DNA of 9,464 bases from Cytophagales bacterium (GTDB lineage Bacteria; Bacteroidota; Bacteroidia; Cytophagales; Cyclobacteriaceae): contig DPSB01000609.1 in assembly GCA_003537495.1 (NCBI GenBank), forward strand, positions 1 to 9,464, written 5' to 3'. Shown one piece after another: positions 7,066 to 9,464 of the stretch. The notes beneath the pieces were generated by a model that was not told the DNA's origin, searched no databases, and worked only from the letters and a program-made list of their open reading frames with translations. How positions within the stretch are numbered: the stretch's first letter is position 1; each line of letters opens with the position of its first letter. Position numbers and translations under genes: made by a program.

Positions 7066-7881
7066 TTATTTGTAGAAAAGTTTTGAGAGCGTCATTTCTT
7101 CATTATGTATAAATTCTTTGGGAGTTACTCCAATCAGTTCCTTGAAATCCTTGATGAAGTGATTTTGATCAAAATATTCATTCTCATACGCAAGTTCCGT
7201 TAATGTTTCATTTTTTTGATTGAGTAGCATTTGTAAGGTTGCTTGTAAACGAATGACTTTGCATAGTTGTTTAGGGCTAATTCCAATTTGCTTCTTAAAG
7301 TGTCTTTCAAGTTGTCTTCGCTTGGAAAGTTTGTCGTCTAATATGTTTGATATATTCTTGGTGCCATTCGTTTTAAGTATAGCATCTACAGTTGATTTTA
7401 CTATGTTGCTTATTGTTGAATGCTGATTTAATATTTCTAAAAGAAATGTCTCTATTATTTCAATTCTCTTTGTTGTCTTTGTCGCATTCCTAATTTGTTG
7501 TTCTAATGCGGTTGCTTCCGGTTCATCAAAAATCTCGGCAATCGGAATTTCTTTATCAACAATCGTTTCTAAAGGAGTATTAATAAAGTTTGCAAAACCG
7601 TGTGGATAAAAACAAATCGCAAAAGTGTCAACATTGCCAATTGGTAAAATATCATAAGGTTTTGTTCTTTGACCCATTACCATTGCATCTGGATTTATGA
7701 TGTATTCATATTCAGAGGTAAATCTTTTTATTTTGTCCCCGAAATTGAAAGTCATTTCAATGCAACCGTCAGGAATAATTTTTTGCTTTTGATTTGCTGG
7801 GTCAAAAGGTACTTTTAGTGTCCAGTAGTACTTTACTATTGTTTCTAAATCCTTGTGTGGTTTAAAAGTCTTATACTCCAT
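7066..7881 (-). CDS. AraC-family transcriptional regulator with DUF6597-like N-terminal domain
   Basis: A 271-residue DNA-binding regulator. The N-terminal part (about 3-110), with YYWTLKVPF and the motif IIPDGCIEMTFNFGD (35-49), fits the DUF6597 sensor-like domain found in front of AraC helix-turn-helix domains. The C-terminal part (about 175-260) holds the two helix-turn-helix units. The second ends in the AraC signature with F237, D238, Q239, N240, H241, F242 and F246, followed by GVTPKEF (251-257). The ligand is unknown. It starts at ATG 7881, about 70 bases from the structured element, and precedes the VOC lipoprotein gene by 66 bases, so the two probably form one transcription unit or a regulator/target pair. 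The gene is AT-rich compared with the efflux operon, consistent with separate acquisition. Confidence 0.93.
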   Translation of the reverse strand: MEYKTFKPHKDLETIVKYYWTLKVPFDPANQKQKIIPDGCIEMTFNFGDKIKRFTSEYEYIINPDAMVMGQRTKPYDILPIGNVDTFAICFYPHGFANFINTPLETIVDKEIPIAEIFDEPEATALEQQIRNATKTTKRIEIIETFLLEILNQHSTISNIVKSTVDAILKTNGTKNISNILDDKLSKRRQLERHFKKQIGISPKQLCKVIRLQATLQMLLNQKNETLTELAYENEYFDQNHFIKDFKELIGVTPKEFIHNEEMTLSKLFYK

Positions 7882-7950
7882 TTATTTAATCATAAAATTT
7901 AGTGTTTGTATAAAGAATAGTTAATAGGCTATGTCTTTGGTGTTTACAAT

Positions 7951-8097
7951 GCCTGCTTACGTTTCGGGTATTGCCAAAGGCGGGGATTTTTAACACAAAA
8001 GTTCAATCGAAGAACTGCACTTGAACCTACCACTAAACTGTCATGCGAATTACTGCACCCGCCATTACGCCAAGCCGCTGCTGGCGGTAGTTGCTCT
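7951..8097. repeat. Structured non-coding intergenic element with nested inverted repeats (possible dispersed or cassette-type element)
   Basis: Most of the 226-base gap between the membrane-protein and AraC genes is one structured stretch. GGCGGG (7979-7984) pairs with CCCGCC (8058-8063). Inside it GTTCAA (8001-8006) pairs with TTGAAC (8021-8026), with GTTC/GAAC (8001-8004, 8012-8015) as an alternative. A separate hairpin CCGC/GCGG (8075-8078, 8084-8087) lies at the right end. On the minus strand TTGGCGTAATGG and TTTGGCAATACC give an imperfect direct repeat near the two ends. No T-run follows the stems, so it is not a simple terminator. From memory it resembles dispersed intergenic elements of Bacteroidota genomes; this is unverified. 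Its edges are guesses. A structured RNA is an alternative reading. Confidence 0.5.
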
Positions 8098-8107
8098 GTC
8101 TCTCAGT

Positions 8108-8500
8108 TTATTTCTTTTCCCAACTTTTTTGAATTTTTACACCTAACCAAAGACAAGGAATTGTTATTGCAGCTAGTGTGTAACCAAACCACAATTTTGA
8201 TTTTTGCGCAAAGTCGGGATTGCTGACCGCTAACAATGTGATGGCGGTTCCAATTATGCCAAGAATTAAAGCATGAAGCATTGACTTATTTGGTGCAAAA
8301 CGTGCAATGATAAAACCCGTAAACACAGTGTAAATAGCTCGGTATGACAACACAAGTAAAATTGCCCACGTTTCAAACAAACCTTTTTCGGGATTAGGCA
8401 ATACGCCAATTTGTTCCAGTAAAAAATCTGTAAGCACCGACAACAAAGCGTTTACCATAAACGCAAGAAGAATGACACCAATACTTTTTAAAATGTTCAT
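8108..8500 (-). CDS. Four-helix integral membrane protein of unknown function
   Basis: A 130-residue hydrophobic protein with four predicted transmembrane helices at about 5-24, 43-65, 74-93 and 104-123, short polar loops and a basic C-terminal tail (KIQKSWEKK). Conserved-looking features are TDFLLEQIGVLP after helix 1, SYRAIY in helix 2 and RFAPNKSMLHALILGIIG before and into helix 3. This pattern is familiar from small uncharacterised inner-membrane proteins in Bacteroidota, but I cannot name a family or a function. It starts at ATG 8500, 12 bases after the stop of the PhnB-like gene, so the two are almost certainly co-transcribed. Nothing in the sequence suggests a substrate or partner. Confidence 0.82.
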   Translation of the reverse strand: MNILKSIGVILLAFMVNALLSVLTDFLLEQIGVLPNPEKGLFETWAILLVLSYRAIYTVFTGFIIARFAPNKSMLHALILGIIGTAITLLAVSNPDFAQKSKLWFGYTLAAITIPCLWLGVKIQKSWEKK

Positions 8501-8512
8501 ACGATTTACTTT

Positions 8513-9358
8513 TTAGATTGACGCTTGAACTAGTTTCTCAATGTCAAATTTTCGCATTTGCATAAATGCTTGTGCCGCTTTTCCTGCTTTGTTTGGGTCG
8601 CTCATTATTTTGCTCAATATTGTTGGGATAACTTGCCACGATACGCCAAACTTATCTTTGAGCCATCCGCACATACTTTCTTCTCCGCTTTCTGTCAGCT
8701 TTTCCCAATAGTAATCTATTTCGTCTTGTGTTTCGCAATGAATGGTAAATGAAACACCTTCGCTAAAAGTAAAGTTGTGCGGTTTACTGTCCATAAACAT
8801 AAATTTTTGTCCGTTGAGTGCAATTTGTGCGTGTTTTACTTTGCCCTCTTGTTCGGGTGCTTCGTTGTTTCCAAAGTGAAGAATACCGTCTTGTTTCGGA
8901 TTTTTGAAGATTGCAGAATAATGGTTGATTGCTTCTTCGGCACGTCCGTATTGATTACCTGTGAACAAAAGTGAAGGCGTAATACGTTGTCCGACTTCTT
9001 CAATTTTTCCTAATGCAAACTGCCACGAAATACCGTATTTGTCATTAAGCCAACCGTATCTTTCGCTCCATTCGTATTTGTCCAAAGGCATTAAAACCGA
9101 ACCGTCTTTTGTAAATGCTTCCCAAATACGATTTATTTCATCTTGAGTTTCGCAAATGTAGAATAGCGAAATAGAAGCGTTGGGTTGATACATTGGTCCA
9201 CCGTCAAGCAATGTAATGTGCTGTCCCGAAACTTCAATCTCCGTTATAACAGGCGACTGTGCTACAATTTTGGCATTGGTAAACTGTGAGCAATAAAACG
9301 TTCCTGCTTCTTTTGCCTGATTATCAAACCAGAGGCACGGTGTTATTTGTTCTTTCAT
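8513..9358 (-). CDS. PhnB-like VOC family protein, two tandem domains
   Basis: A 281-residue cytoplasmic protein made of two tandem PhnB-like (3-dmu-9_3-mt, VOC superfamily) domains, about 3-115 and 125-246, plus a helical tail (247-280). Each domain opens with the ITPCLWF / ITPSLLF pattern and ends with matching motifs: YGWLNDKYGISWQ (101-113) and CGWLKDKFGVSWQ (230-242). The internal duplication is thus directly visible. The family was once annotated as 3-demethylubiquinone methyltransferase, but no methyltransferase motif is present and the biochemical role of this branch is unknown. The start at 9358 has a long A-rich run immediately upstream (plus-strand T-run at 9357-9367), typical of Bacteroidota translation starts. 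It leads a probable two-gene operon with the membrane protein. Confidence 0.92.
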   Translation of the reverse strand: MKEQITPCLWFDNQAKEAGTFYCSQFTNAKIVAQSPVITEIEVSGQHITLLDGGPMYQPNASISLFYICETQDEINRIWEAFTKDGSVLMPLDKYEWSERYGWLNDKYGISWQFALGKIEEVGQRITPSLLFTGNQYGRAEEAINHYSAIFKNPKQDGILHFGNNEAPEQEGKVKHAQIALNGQKFMFMDSKPHNFTFSEGVSFTIHCETQDEIDYYWEKLTESGEESMCGWLKDKFGVSWQVIPTILSKIMSDPNKAGKAAQAFMQMRKFDIEKLVQASI

Positions 9359-9464
9359 TTTTTTTAAATTTTTCTTTGAGCAAGATTATTTTCGGTCAAG
9401 AAACAGCATTGTATAAAACCGACAAAATTCATTTTCCCTTATCTAACCCCGATTGCAGGTACTC
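9359..9464 (-). other. Upstream region of the PhnB-like gene; possible tail of another gene at the edge
   Basis: This 106-base edge region should contain the promoter of the PhnB-like gene, but I found no TAnnTTTG box in the minus direction. On the minus strand an open frame enters at 9464 and reads 11 codons (EYLQSGLDKGK) to a TGA at 9431-9429. That could be the end of an upstream gene or chance; it is too short to identify. Confidence 0.2.

Noticed and set aside
7951..8097. Calling the structured element a true integron attC site
   Set aside because: The ends here (GAGCAAC, CGTAAGC on the minus strand) do not satisfy RYYYAAC or GTTRRRY, and no integrase gene is visible in the window.
8513..9358. 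Annotation as ubiquinone-biosynthesis 3-demethylubiquinone methyltransferase
   Set aside because: That is a legacy family name; the protein is a duplicated VOC fold without S-adenosylmethionine-binding motifs.
1..9464. CRISPR arrays, tRNA or rRNA genes, insertion sequences, transposases, phage genes or defence systems
   Set aside because: No regularly spaced repeats, cloverleaf-like sequences, rRNA signatures or transposase, nuclease or integrase motifs were seen on either strand.
9429..9464. Partial minus-strand gene ending at 9429
   Set aside because: Only 11 codons are in view, with no recognisable motif; not enough to call a gene.

Overview
The window looks like a chromosomal segment of a member of the Bacteroidota (Cytophagales/Chitinophagales/Flavobacteriia-like; I cannot place it more finely). 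Reasons: the efflux operon order is adaptor lipoprotein, RND pump, outer-membrane factor; the leaders before start codons are A-rich and mostly lack Shine-Dalgarno sequences; there are TAnnTTTG-type promoter boxes; and one gene encodes an AraC-family regulator whose N-terminal domain looks like DUF6597, a type I associate with this phylum. Every gene I can support lies on the minus strand, so transcription runs from right to left.

Left part (1-5299): a tripartite efflux operon. An AcrA-type adaptor lipoprotein (4214-5299) is followed after 18 bases by a complete AcrB-type HAE-1 transporter (953-4195). Its stop overlaps by 11 bases the start of a TolC/NodT-type outer-membrane lipoprotein, which runs off the left edge (321 residues visible). 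Together they would form an envelope-spanning proton-driven exporter. The substrate cannot be read from the sequence and no dedicated repressor lies nearby. Upstream is a small exported protein of unknown function (5398-5805), separated from the adaptor by a hairpin plus T-run that resembles a terminator or attenuator.

Right part (5989-9358): small accessory genes. In order of transcription from the right edge they are: a two-domain PhnB-like VOC protein (8513-9358) and a four-helix membrane protein (8108-8500), probably co-transcribed; a 226-base spacer holding a structured element (about 7951-8097); an AraC-family regulator (7066-7881) and a VOC-domain lipoprotein (6496-6999), probably a pair; a perfect 10-bp inverted repeat; and a cupin (5989-6399). 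The regulator/VOC pair is visibly richer in A+T than the efflux genes (20 G/C in each of 6601-6660 and 7081-7140, against 29 in 1201-1260), which hints at a different origin.

The most interesting signal is the 7951-8097 element. It is non-coding, has nested inverted repeats, and sits exactly between two unrelated two-gene units, just after the stop of one and shortly before the start of the next. It resembles, from memory only, a family of dispersed intergenic elements in Bacteroidota genomes, and its placement is what a recombination site between mobile gene cassettes would show. I could not confirm any integron core site. The rest is ordinary, well-recognised gene content.
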